From NCBI GenBank assembly GCA_903839535.1, contig CAIMCT010000397.1, positions 1 through 41,172 of the forward strand: a DNA stretch of 41,172 bases. The letters are read 5' to 3'. The notes beneath the pieces are model-generated. The model saw only the letters and a program-made list of their open reading frames with translations, was not told the DNA's origin and did not search any database. Numbering within the stretch: position 1 is the first letter of the stretch; every line of letters begins with the position of its first letter. The DNA comes from an uncultured Desulfobacteraceae bacterium. GTDB taxonomy: Bacteria; Desulfobacterota; Desulfobacteria; Desulfobacterales; Desulfatirhabdiaceae. Shown here in pieces: positions 33,230-41,172 of the stretch. The position numbers were made by a program, and so were the translations under genes.

Positions 33230-34321
33230 TCAGACTTCTTTTTCACTAACAGCGCGGCTTTTGCCGGTCCGCTTGGCTGTATACAGGGCCTTATCCGCAC
33301 GATCAATAAATGCATCGCAAGAGTCCTTTTTTCGAAGTTCGCTTACACCGATACTGACAGTAAAACATATCCGTTCATCCGGTCGCAACGAATCAATGAG
33401 GAACTGTTTGCCTGCCAACAGTTTGCAAAAAGACCGGGCCCGCTTTAACGCCTCTCGAAGATTGATGCCAGGAAGGATAATAGCAAACTCTTCACCCCCA
33501 TATCGGGCGACAAAATCATCACTACGAAACATGGTTTTACATTCCTGAACAAAGCATTTCAGTACCCTATCGCCCACGATATGGCCGTAAGTATCGTTGA
33601 TCTGTTTAAAATTGTCCAGGTCACACATCATCAGGGAAGTTGGGTTCCATACGATTTCACTGCGCTGGATCACCCACTGCATTCGCGCATCAAATGTCAT
33701 GCGGTTAAACGCGCCGGTCATGGCATCCATCATTGAGGCATCCTTGACCTGTTCAAGACTGGAGCGCAGCACAGTCACCTCTTTTGACAGAGATTCGATC
33801 CGCTTGGAGTCGTTGGCCTGCTTTTCCTGAATGATTTGCTTCATCTGACGGACTTCGGTTTTCAAGGATTCCTTGATTTTCCGGATATCATCAAGCTGGG
33901 TGATGGCCTCCATCCTGACGTTTTGGTCATATATTTTCGCGTTGAAGTTGCGGGTATCGCCGAACATAGCAGTCATGCCGTTTCGCAGCATCTCGATGAT
34001 GTTCATGAATTCGGCTTCTTTTTCCCGAATGTGATTTTTCTGTCGTCCGATAAAATCCAGAATGAACAGTTTGTGATCCGAAAAAGCGCCTTTCAGATCA
34101 TAAACTGTCCGGTCTGGCTGAAAATTTTCTGTAATCTTGTCCAACCGGTTTTTAAAATCATCCGTTTCTATTTCAGCAATATCCATCGCAAATTCTCTGA
34201 TGAAAAAAATCAGCGAACCGGAAACGTTGAGCAGAACCTGAACGCGCTCATTGCATTCATCCAGAAGCTGGTTGGATTCCGGGGTAATCCCTGACGGTGT
34301 TTTACGCTTAAATAGATTCAT
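33230..34321 (-). CDS. Diguanylate cyclase (GGDEF), soluble with coiled-coil N-terminus
   Basis: The enzyme makes cyclic di-GMP from two GTP. The 363-residue protein has an N-terminal helical region (residues 15-190) ending in a coiled coil (KESLKTEVRQMKQIIQEKQA), then a full GGDEF domain: DAMTGAFNRMTFD, CDLDNFKQINDTYGHIVGD, and the active-site GGEEF in ARYGGEEFAIILPG. An RxxD inhibitory site (RSDD) lies exactly 5 residues before GGEEF, so product inhibition is expected. There is no membrane segment or recognised sensor. It is divergent from the MshEN-GspE gene, whose N-terminal domain belongs to a c-di-GMP-binding type. Confidence 0.95.
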   Translation of the reverse strand: MNLFKRKTPSGITPESNQLLDECNERVQVLLNVSGSLIFFIREFAMDIAEIETDDFKNRLDKITENFQPDRTVYDLKGAFSDHKLFILDFIGRQKNHIREKEAEFMNIIEMLRNGMTAMFGDTRNFNAKIYDQNVRMEAITQLDDIRKIKESLKTEVRQMKQIIQEKQANDSKRIESLSKEVTVLRSSLEQVKDASMMDAMTGAFNRMTFDARMQWVIQRSEIVWNPTSLMMCDLDNFKQINDTYGHIVGDRVLKCFVQECKTMFRSDDFVARYGGEEFAIILPGINLREALKRARSFCKLLAGKQFLIDSLRPDERICFTVSIGVSELRKKDSCDAFIDRADKALYTAKRTGKSRAVSEKEV

Positions 34322-34612
34322 GACACAAAAGACATCCTTACACTCATGACTGAGGGGAACGGAGGCAGCCCATTCATATAATTATACACATAATGTTCTT
34401 CAGTACCGCATTCCAAGGGTTTTAATCAAGAATATTTCATGGGCTGTCCGATTTATTTACCCTGAAATCTTTGTAACAATCCGGATTATTTTAGTTTCAT
34501 GCATGTCAAGAATGAACGCCTTGACATCTTTCACGGGTTATGGTTAACATACAAGGTTACAGCAACACATAAACATTCACAGTCCTCATTTTCACAGCCA
34601 TCATCCATCTGA
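34322..34612. other. Divergent intergenic region between the cyclase and GspE-like genes
   Basis: It contains a candidate plus-strand promoter (34521-34549) and, on the minus strand, a TATAAT-like hexamer inside the AT-rich stretch 34376-34395 without a clear -35. No repeat or small ORF was convincing. It must contain the regulatory start of both genes. Confidence 0.5.
34521..34549 (+). promoter_or_regulatory. Probable sigma-70 promoter of the MshEN-GspE gene
   Basis: TTGACA at 34521-34526, a 17-bp spacer, and TTAACA at 34544-34549, 63 bp upstream of the ORF's first ATG. The -35 is consensus; the -10 is weaker. Confidence 0.5.
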
Positions 34613-36574
34613 ATGCAGGTTTTCTCAGTGAACACTATCATGCCGAATAATGACCCCGGAAAGCCCGTCTTTACCGAAAAGCTGCCGAATCATCAGCACC
34701 AGGAATATGGTGAAGTGATTAAGATGCTGCTACTCGACAACCTTCTCACACAGAAGCAGTTGCAGTATGCTTTACGGATATACGCCAAACTCAAAACACC
34801 CGATCCCCTGCTTGTAGTCCTAAAGGAACTCAAATACATCAGCGATGAGCAGATACAGAATACCCTGCGGAGCCATCTGGCGTCAATCCGCATTGGCAGC
34901 CTGCTGGTGGAGTTGGGTCTTATCAAGTCATCCGATCTGGAGGCGGGTCTGACCATCCAGTCAACAGAAACGCCCAAACGCAAACTCGGTGAAGTGCTTG
35001 TGGCGCATAATTTCATCGATGAACGTAAAATGATCGAGGTACTGTCCATGCAACTTGGGTTCCCTCAAGTTGACCCTGAGTTTGTTGAGATAGATCGAAA
35101 CCTGCTGATCCGGGTACCGTTCCAGGCGTGCTGGATGCATAGTTTTATCCCCATCCGCAGGGATGGCGACGCGGTACTCGTCGCTTTTGCCGATCCGCTG
35201 GACCACCGCGATCTGGACAGGGCCCGTGAGCTCTTCCAGAGCGATATCATTGCGGCCATTGCCAGCAAGAAGTCCATCCAAACCACTTTGCAGCAGAATA
35301 AGCCCACAGGTGTTCCCCGACAAAACGCGGCTGACCAGGGGGAAGTGTCCGTAGTGACCATTGTAGATGACTTGATTCTGTCGGCTATCAAAGAGAAGAA
35401 TGTAAGCGATATCCATATCGAACCCATGCGCGACCGGTTGCGAATTCGATTCCGTATGGATGGCGTACTGGTCCACCACAAGGATTTCCCTGTACGGCTG
35501 ATACCGGCCATTACCAGCCGCATCAAGATACTCTGCGGGGCCAACATCGCCGAGAAGCGGCGTCATCAGGGTGGACGGATGGTCTTCAACAATGAGGGCC
35601 GCGAGATGGACATGCGGATATCCTTTTATGTCACAATCCACGGCGAAAAGATCGTTATGCGTCTTTTGAACCGCCAGAACGAGCTGCTCAGGATCGAAGA
35701 CCTGGGCATGCAGCCCCGTATGCTGGAGCGCTTTCGGATAGATGCCCTGGATACGCCTAGCGGTGTTCTGATCGTGACGGGTCCTACTGGATCTGGAAAG
35801 ACTACGACGGTATATAGTTGCATCAATTACCTCAACAACCCAGAAACAAGCATTATCACGGCCGAGGAACCGGTGGAATATATCGTTGAAGGCATTGCGC
35901 AATGCTCCATCATCCCGGGGATCAACCTGACTTTCGAGGAGACCTTGCGTCATATCGTACGCCAGGATCCGGATGTTGTCGTCATCGGCGAAATTCGCGA
36001 TTCATACTCAGCCGATGTTGCTGTTCAGGCAGCGCTCACCGGGCACAAGGTCTTGACCACCTTTCATACCGAAGACAGCATTGGCGGACTGATTCGGCTG
36101 CTGAATATGGACATAGATGCTTTTCTCATTTCATCGACTGTACTCTGCGTCGCCGCTCAACGCCTCCTGCGCCGGGTTTGCAATATATGCGCTGCTCCCT
36201 ACCAGCCGACCACAGCCGACTTGCAGCGTATGGGCTACACAACGCAGGGTCTTGCCGGATCAACCTTCCGCAAAGGTCGTGGCTGTATCGAATGTCGTCA
36301 TACAGGCTACAAGGGGCGGATCGCAATCTATGAACTACTGATTCTAAACGAAGATGTGCGGGACGGTCTTCTCGACCACAAGGCTGGCCATCAGATTCGC
36401 AAGATCAGTATCGAATCAACTGGATTAGTGACTCTGCTGGAAGACGGTATCCTTAAGGCATCCGACGGCATCACTACCGTGGATGAAGTGCTGCGCTGCC
36501 TTCCAAGACTTGTAAAACCGAGACCGCTGCATGAAATCAGACGGCTGCTGGGGGGGGTAAATTGTGAATTCTAA
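34613..36574 (+). CDS. GspE/PilB-family ATPase with MshEN (c-di-GMP-binding type) N-terminal domain
   Basis: The 653-residue protein has an N-terminal MshEN region with two consecutive motifs (about 93-155: RIGSLLVELGLIKSSDLEAG with Q115, then KLGEVLVAHNFIDERKMIEV with Q147), the form that binds cyclic di-GMP in MshE. The ATPase follows: SDIHIEPM, Walker A GPTGSGKTT (390-398), AEEPVE Asp box, RQDPDVVVIGEIRD Walker B, TTFHTED His box, and cysteine pairs CNIC and CIEC. It powers a type IV pilus or type II secretion machine not encoded here. Start is uncertain: ATG 34613 has no ribosome site; a GTG at 34629 follows AGG. The HDOD gene overlaps its 3' end by 11 bp. Confidence 0.92.
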   Translation: MQVFSVNTIMPNNDPGKPVFTEKLPNHQHQEYGEVIKMLLLDNLLTQKQLQYALRIYAKLKTPDPLLVVLKELKYISDEQIQNTLRSHLASIRIGSLLVELGLIKSSDLEAGLTIQSTETPKRKLGEVLVAHNFIDERKMIEVLSMQLGFPQVDPEFVEIDRNLLIRVPFQACWMHSFIPIRRDGDAVLVAFADPLDHRDLDRARELFQSDIIAAIASKKSIQTTLQQNKPTGVPRQNAADQGEVSVVTIVDDLILSAIKEKNVSDIHIEPMRDRLRIRFRMDGVLVHHKDFPVRLIPAITSRIKILCGANIAEKRRHQGGRMVFNNEGREMDMRISFYVTIHGEKIVMRLLNRQNELLRIEDLGMQPRMLERFRIDALDTPSGVLIVTGPTGSGKTTTVYSCINYLNNPETSIITAEEPVEYIVEGIAQCSIIPGINLTFEETLRHIVRQDPDVVVIGEIRDSYSADVAVQAALTGHKVLTTFHTEDSIGGLIRLLNMDIDAFLISSTVLCVAAQRLLRRVCNICAAPYQPTTADLQRMGYTTQGLAGSTFRKGRGCIECRHTGYKGRIAIYELLILNEDVRDGLLDHKAGHQIRKISIESTGLVTLLEDGILKASDGITTVDEVLRCLPRLVKPRPLHEIRRLLGGVNCEF

Positions 36575-37412
36575 CGACTCTTTTCTCGACATTGTCCAGA
36601 CTTACCTTAAAAGCGGCAAGGTCGTGCTTCCCGTATTCGATGGAATCGGAATGCGCGTTCAGCAAGAAGTCGCCAAGGAGGATCCCGACATGCGACTCAT
36701 CGAAAAAATCATCTGTAGCGACCAGACTCTCACAACCCAAGTGCTTCGAACTGCCAATTCGGCTTTTTTCAGGGGACTGAACAAGGTCAACTCAATCAGG
36801 GAGGCTATCACCCGTTTGGGTACCAATGAGGTAGCCAATATCGTAATCCTTTCCGCCCAGCAGGTGAATTTTCGCTCGCGGGATCCTTTCATATCTGGGC
36901 TGATGAAAAAACTTTGGCAACATTCGGTGATCTGCGCCATTGGTGCCCAGTGGCTGGCTCATCAGCTTAAATTCGTCCCTCTGATCATGGAGGCATTCAC
37001 AGCCGGCCTCTTGCATGATATCGGCAAATTGCTGATATTAAAGGTCATTGAAGTCATCAAGTGTTCGAAGTCCGTCAGCGTTCAGCCGTCCGAAACATTT
37101 GTGTTCGAGGTACTTAACAGCTTGCACGCCGAACAGGGCTATCATCTGAGCAAAAACTGGCAATTACCGGACTCATATTGCCACGTCATTCAAGCCCATC
37201 ACGATGTCGAGATTCAAACCAACGACACGCTTCTGATACTGGTGCGCATGGCCAACAATGCCTGCAACAAGATGGAAATCGGCCTGAAATCCGACCCTGA
37301 TCTCTCTCTTGAAACTACCCCCGAGGCCAATCTACTGGGACTGAACGATATTTTCCTGGCGCGACTGGAGATACAGATGGAGGATTCACTTGCATTAACC
37401 AGCCCAAACTGA
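36564..37412 (+). CDS. HDOD domain protein
   Basis: HDOD proteins are catalytically inactive HD relatives that organise signalling, often in motility and c-di-GMP control. The GTG at 36564 (after a G-rich site) overlaps the upstream ATPase gene by 11 bp, so translation is coupled. The 282-residue product has the HDOD core: LPVFDGIGMRVQQEVAKEDPD, LIEKIICSDQTLTTQVLRTANSAFFRG, IREAITRLGTNEVANIVI, and GLLHDIGKLLILK, which keeps an HD pair (His-Asp). It likely works with the ATPase and the nearby cyclase. Confidence 0.92.
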   Translation: MNSNDSFLDIVQTYLKSGKVVLPVFDGIGMRVQQEVAKEDPDMRLIEKIICSDQTLTTQVLRTANSAFFRGLNKVNSIREAITRLGTNEVANIVILSAQQVNFRSRDPFISGLMKKLWQHSVICAIGAQWLAHQLKFVPLIMEAFTAGLLHDIGKLLILKVIEVIKCSKSVSVQPSETFVFEVLNSLHAEQGYHLSKNWQLPDSYCHVIQAHHDVEIQTNDTLLILVRMANNACNKMEIGLKSDPDLSLETTPEANLLGLNDIFLARLEIQMEDSLALTSPN

Positions 37413-37470
37413 CAGTAGAATTATTATACTCAGATGGTTCCTTCACTGCAGCCCTACGGTGCTTCGGTGA

Positions 37471-37692
37471 GAACCTTTCGGCAACCGGATCCATCAGGCT
37501 TCGGCGGACTATATCCGAGTAGATAAACACCTCTGCTATTGGCACGCTCAGCATGCTGCTCCAAGAGATGCGGATGAATCGACGATCGAAGAGTTTCTTG
37601 ATCATCCTGCTCCTGTCCTGTTTCCGGGTGGAACTCAGATCGCCTTTGCCATGCGGCATTGGGCATCCTTCATTTCCTTGTTGACACCTTAA
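37471..37692 (+). pseudogene. Possible integrase (phage-type) N-terminal domain remnant
   Basis: One frame stays open for 74 codons between a TGA and a TAA, and reads like the SAM-like core-binding domain of a tyrosine recombinase: DYIRVDKHLCYWHAQH, then DADESTIEEFLDHPAPV, then FAMRHWASFISLL, with the catalytic domain missing. There is no start codon or ribosome site. The other frames are also partly open on the minus strand, which weakens the case. This is a composition-based guess. The rest of the 37413-37792 gap shows no further gene. Confidence 0.33.
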
Positions 37693-37792
37693 TGCCGAAA
37701 TGGCGAGATACACATATGCCGGCATCCCGGCAAAAAGTGTCAACTACTTTTAGGGACAGAAGGATGCCTTTTTTATTGGGAACTTAAAAACC

Positions 37793-38878
37793 TTACAGCG
37801 CCCCCTTTTCCTTTTCTATTGCATAGTCCACCAGTTTGGTCACCCTATCTTCAGTGATTGGCGGAACTGGTATGTGTGGTATGGCGCGATCCGTGTTGCT
37901 ACGGTCGAAGACGGGATTATTGGAAAAGTGGGACAAGATGGTCTTCATCTGGCGCCAAACCATACGCTCTATCAAATTGCGCGGCTCAGTAATTGGAGTT
38001 CCGGCTCCGGAAAAATGGATTCCACCCATATTGAACCGTTTGCAAATATAGTTCATGGTCCACTGATGACTTGGGGGATCAGTGTGCGTAAGATGAAAGA
38101 TATTGTTATGATTATCCGAACTTTCAATGATTGCCACCGCAGCCTTGGCAACGTAATCCACAGGGACTATGTTGGTAGCGGCATGGGAGTATGCAGGCAG
38201 ATTTATGTTGAGATCCAGTCTGTTTGAGTCTTTACTTTCATGCAATAGCCGGTCAAGAAGATGCAATGCCTGGAACAAAATATACCAGCCGGTGAAGGAT
38301 TTGCAGCGAGCAGTTTCGGAATGTCCCACAATGATTGATGGCCGCAGCAAGGTGGCTTTTCCATGCCAAAGCTGCTCAGCATCCCATTTGCTTTCTTCAT
38401 ACACATTCACGAAATCGCCTCGCGGATGGTTGATCTCCCGGATTATAGCATCTTGAACCAAGCCGCATACATAAGCCGTGCTGATAATATGAACCTGCAT
38501 GGGAATGCGCGCTAAAAGTCGGACCAGAACCTTTGCGCCGCCAAGATTGGTTCTCAGGGGATCCCCCAATTTGTCCATATAAAGTCGAGTGGAGGCGGCG
38601 CTGTGCAGCAGAGTATTCACCTGATCGATCCCATGATTTTGCTGACACAATTTATCCCACTGCTCATCCAGTTCGAGAACCTCGCACTTGAACCAATGAA
38701 GGCCGTCGGCATTACGGGGTAAACCCAGACTGCCCAGGAATCGGATTGTGTCCAGTCGCCTGGATTCACTTCGGTAGAGGGCCCAGACCGTATGCCCCCT
38801 CTCCAAAAGCTCAACCAGGAGATATTCCCCAAGAAAACCGGTTCCACCAGTAAGCAGCACCTTCATCGGTCCGCTCAT
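37793..38878 (-). CDS. SDR family NAD(P)-binding protein of thioester-reductase-like type
   Basis: Start at ATG 38878 (or the adjacent ATG 38881), after a perfect AAGGAGG; the open frame extends 34 residues further without support. The 361-residue product has the dinucleotide motif VLLTGGTGFLGEYL, a LLHSAASTRLYM segment, VHIISTAYVCG, and the catalytic pair in VYEESKWDAEQLW, the same YxxSKW form as the R domain of the NRPS. That places it among extended SDRs near fatty acyl/thioester reductases rather than sugar epimerases. Substrate unknown. It is 22 kb from the NRPS, so any link to that pathway is speculative. Confidence 0.85.
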   Translation of the reverse strand: MSGPMKVLLTGGTGFLGEYLLVELLERGHTVWALYRSESRRLDTIRFLGSLGLPRNADGLHWFKCEVLELDEQWDKLCQQNHGIDQVNTLLHSAASTRLYMDKLGDPLRTNLGGAKVLVRLLARIPMQVHIISTAYVCGLVQDAIIREINHPRGDFVNVYEESKWDAEQLWHGKATLLRPSIIVGHSETARCKSFTGWYILFQALHLLDRLLHESKDSNRLDLNINLPAYSHAATNIVPVDYVAKAAVAIIESSDNHNNIFHLTHTDPPSHQWTMNYICKRFNMGGIHFSGAGTPITEPRNLIERMVWRQMKTILSHFSNNPVFDRSNTDRAIPHIPVPPITEDRVTKLVDYAIEKEKGAL

Positions 38879-39200
38879 CATTTCCTCCTTGCCCGTCGAA
38901 TAGAGACTTGAAATCCCTCTCAATAGGAAGCCACCACCGAAGAAATCAACCGGCACAGCGAGCAGGTTCGTCGGAGTCAAAATCCGTGTCCTGCTCGGGT
39001 TTTACCCAAAATGTCAGGAAAAATCTGATTACTTGAATGGAAACTCAGTCACTCCAGAATCCTTATTTCTTCCCGGTCACTCACCGAACTGAGGCTTCTT
39101 TCCAGCATAGGTAAGGATACCCAATTACCCCTCAAAATCATTCCCTGCGCACATGAGTCCTTTACAACTCTTTGAAAACAATCCCTTCATGCTTGAGTGG

Positions 39201-41042
39201 TTAATCCGTTTCTTTAAGTTTTGTCGCCCGGATCGTATGTCGCTTATGAGCATCCAGAATTGTTTTTCTCAGCCGGATGGATTTGGGGGTGACTTCAACC
39301 AGTTCATCATCCCTGATAAAATGAATGGCGCGCTCAAGCGTCATGGGCTTTACCGGCGAGAGCAACACATGATCGTCCTTTCCGGAAGCCCGCATATTGG
39401 TCAGCTTCTTTTCCTTGCAGGCATTGACATTGATGTCGTTGTCCCGGTTATGCTCGCCGACGATCATGCCTTCATAAACAGGCGTTCCTGCAACCACACA
39501 CAACTGGCCCCTGGGTTCCAGATTAAACAGGGCGTAAGGCACAGCAACTCCTTGTCTGTCCGAGACAATGGATCCGGTAAACCGGGAGGGAAAATCCCCT
39601 CTGTATTCTTCGTATCCTGAAAAATACGAATTCATGATGCCGGTTCCTTTGGTGTCGGTCAAAAATTCATCCCGATATCCGATCAGAGACCTTGAAGGAA
39701 CGCTGAATTCGATGCGAACCCGGCCCTTGCCATTGTTAACCAGGTTGATCATTTTTCCTTTCCGGTTGGAGAGCTTTTCCGTGACAATCCCCATAAAACT
39801 TTCGATGCAGTCCACAAAAAACCGTTCGATGGGTTCAAGCTGCTTGCCATCCTTGAATTTGAAGATCACCTTGGGTCTTCCAACGCACAGCTCGAAACCT
39901 TCCCTGCGCATGGTTTCAATCAGAATGGCCATTTGAAATTCGCCGCGGCCCTTAACGGTAAAAATCTCCTTGTTCTCGGTCTCCTCGACCTTGATACCCA
40001 CATTCATCAAGGTTTCCTTGAACAGGCGTTCCCTGATTTTGCTGGACTGAACGTATTTGCCTTCCTTGCCGCTGAACGGTGAGTTGTTGATGCCAAATTC
40101 CATGGATACGGTGGGCTCATCCACAGTGATGCGTTTCAAAGCTTTTGGAAAGCTGCGGTTACAGATTGTATCGCCGATTTTGACATCTTCGATACCCGAC
40201 AGCACGATGATATCTCCCGGCTCGACCTCGGTGGCTTCGCAGAAAGTCAAGCCCTGATAGGTCTGAAGCCGTGTGACCTTAAGCGGATTCTGTCGGGCCT
40301 GGTCATCAATGCAAATCAGGCTGTCATTTGATCTGACCCTGCCATTGACGATTTTGCCAATGGCGAGTCTGCCAAGGTAATCCGAATATCCCAGATCCGA
40401 AACCAGCATCTGAAAAGGTTCTTCAGGGTCATAAGTTGGGGCGGGTATGTAATCGACAATCATATCGAAAAGCGGATGCAGATTGACACCTTTTTCTTCC
40501 AGGGTAGTCTGAGCTACTCCTTCACGGCCGATGGCATACATCAGCGGAAAATCAAGCTGGTCCTCAGCAGCGTCCAAATCAATAAATAAATCGTAGATTT
40601 CATCCAGAATTTCAGCGGGTCTGGCATCTTTTCGGTCAATCTTGTTGACGACCACAACAACCGGAAGGCCAGCCTCGAAGGTTTTTTTCAGTACAAATCG
40701 GGTCTGCGGTAATGGTCCTTCGGATGCATCCACCAGAAGCAGTGCGCCGTCCGCCATGGACAGTGCGCGCTCCACCTCGCCGCCGAAATCGGCGTGGCCC
40801 GGGGTATCAATTATGTTGATTTTAACTCCTTTCCAGATGACAGAGCAGTTCTTGGCTGCGATGGTGATTCCACGCTCCCGCTCCAGATCCATGTTGTCCA
40901 TGATGCGGTCGTTTACATCCTGGTTTTCGCGAAACAGTCCGCATTGCCGGAACATGGCATCTACCAGGGTGGTTTTTCCATGATCAACATGGGCAATGAT
41001 GGCAATGTTTCTAATGTGTTCATTTTTCATTACTGATTTCAT
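39201..41042 (-). CDS. typA: GTP-binding ribosome-associated protein TypA/BipA
   Basis: BipA is an EF-G-like GTPase that aids 50S assembly and stress or cold growth. The 613-residue product has G1 AHVDHGKTTL, switch RGITIAAKN, G3 DTPGHADFGGEV, G4 NKIDR, a domain-2 beta barrel, domain 3/4 EF-G folds, and the BipA-specific C-terminal EYRGDFPSRFTGSIVSDRQG and KEKKLTNMRASGKDD segments. Length is typical. The frame opens at ATG 41042; ATG 41030 (MKNEHIRNIAIIAH) is also possible and closer to the family start. It is a single gene with no evident operon partner. Confidence 0.96.
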   Translation of the reverse strand: MKSVMKNEHIRNIAIIAHVDHGKTTLVDAMFRQCGLFRENQDVNDRIMDNMDLERERGITIAAKNCSVIWKGVKINIIDTPGHADFGGEVERALSMADGALLLVDASEGPLPQTRFVLKKTFEAGLPVVVVVNKIDRKDARPAEILDEIYDLFIDLDAAEDQLDFPLMYAIGREGVAQTTLEEKGVNLHPLFDMIVDYIPAPTYDPEEPFQMLVSDLGYSDYLGRLAIGKIVNGRVRSNDSLICIDDQARQNPLKVTRLQTYQGLTFCEATEVEPGDIIVLSGIEDVKIGDTICNRSFPKALKRITVDEPTVSMEFGINNSPFSGKEGKYVQSSKIRERLFKETLMNVGIKVEETENKEIFTVKGRGEFQMAILIETMRREGFELCVGRPKVIFKFKDGKQLEPIERFFVDCIESFMGIVTEKLSNRKGKMINLVNNGKGRVRIEFSVPSRSLIGYRDEFLTDTKGTGIMNSYFSGYEEYRGDFPSRFTGSIVSDRQGVAVPYALFNLEPRGQLCVVAGTPVYEGMIVGEHNRDNDINVNACKEKKLTNMRASGKDDHVLLSPVKPMTLERAIHFIRDDELVEVTPKSIRLRKTILDAHKRHTIRATKLKETD

Positions 41043-41172
41043 AACAAATGGGTATTCCTGTTCTTTGTGTGTTGGAAAACTGGTAATTCAGAATTATTCA
41101 AAAAACCATTTATTATAGAACAAGAATTATTAAGTTGCAAATTATAATCCAACATCTGTCGCACGGGGGCAA

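Noticed and set aside
34961-35953. 330-codon minus-strand ORF opposite the second GspE-like gene
   Set aside because: The plus-strand frame carries all ATPase motifs; the antisense frame is an effect of codon composition.
37315-37743. Minus-strand 142-codon ORF in the gap before the SDR gene
   Set aside because: It overlaps the end of the HDOD gene, has no ribosome site or recognisable domain, and its residues look like random translation.

Overview
The window looks like chromosomal DNA of an anaerobic, probably sulfate-reducing Desulfobacterota bacterium of the Desulfobacterales type. This is inferred from gene content: a selenocysteine-containing SelD, pyruvate phosphate dikinase, a dnaG-rpoD operon, MglA/roadblock genes beside a GspE-type ATPase, and dispersed GC-rich palindromic repeats. 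No 16S gene is present, so the placement is indirect. Almost every base carries a gene, mostly on the minus strand.

Layout. (1) 1-4221, minus strand: the 5' part of a VKOR-DsbA fusion cut by the window edge, selD read through an in-frame UGA (selenocysteine), a branched-chain-amino-acid-type binding lipoprotein, and an SPFH/prohibitin membrane protein. (2) 4370-15257, minus strand: a compact natural-product locus. A Sfp-type phosphopantetheinyl transferase comes first, then a 2741-residue C-A-PCP-C-A-PCP-reductase NRPS, then a PvdE/SyrD-type peptide exporter. The binding-pocket residues read from the sequence suggest Gly in module 1 and Tyr or Phe in module 2, so the predicted product is a dipeptide aldehyde, or an imine or pyrazinone derived from it, possibly N-acylated. 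(3) 15782-18505, plus strand: ppdK with its own sigma-70 promoter. (4) 18656-24019, minus strand: an apparent operon of roadblock protein, MglA GTPase, an unknown protein, a 57-residue zinc ribbon, a GspE/PilB-like ATPase and a REC-PAS regulator, probably a polarity or type IV pilus control module. (5) 24169-32851, minus strand: yggL, ispD, an HPr-domain protein, rnpB, a C4 zinc-ribbon coiled coil, a Nif3 family protein, a CAU tRNA, rpoD and dnaG. (6) 32967-37412: a small orphan ORF, a diguanylate cyclase, and a divergent MshEN-GspE ATPase followed by an HDOD gene. (7) 37471-41042: a possible integrase remnant, a thioester-reductase-like SDR and typA/bipA.

The most striking structure is not a gene. 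Several families of short palindromic repeats litter the NRPS locus. At least nine copies lie inside the NRPS reading frame, at domain linkers and surface loops, and keep the frame open. One 116-bp element in the reductase domain is flanked by a 10-bp direct repeat (net 126 bp, 42 codons), as expected of a recent in-frame insertion. The same repeat classes lie between genes (4247-4350, 6081-6173, 14515-14640, 15480-15586) and inside another gene (22402-22431). This resembles the Rickettsia palindromic elements but is concentrated in an assembly-line enzyme.
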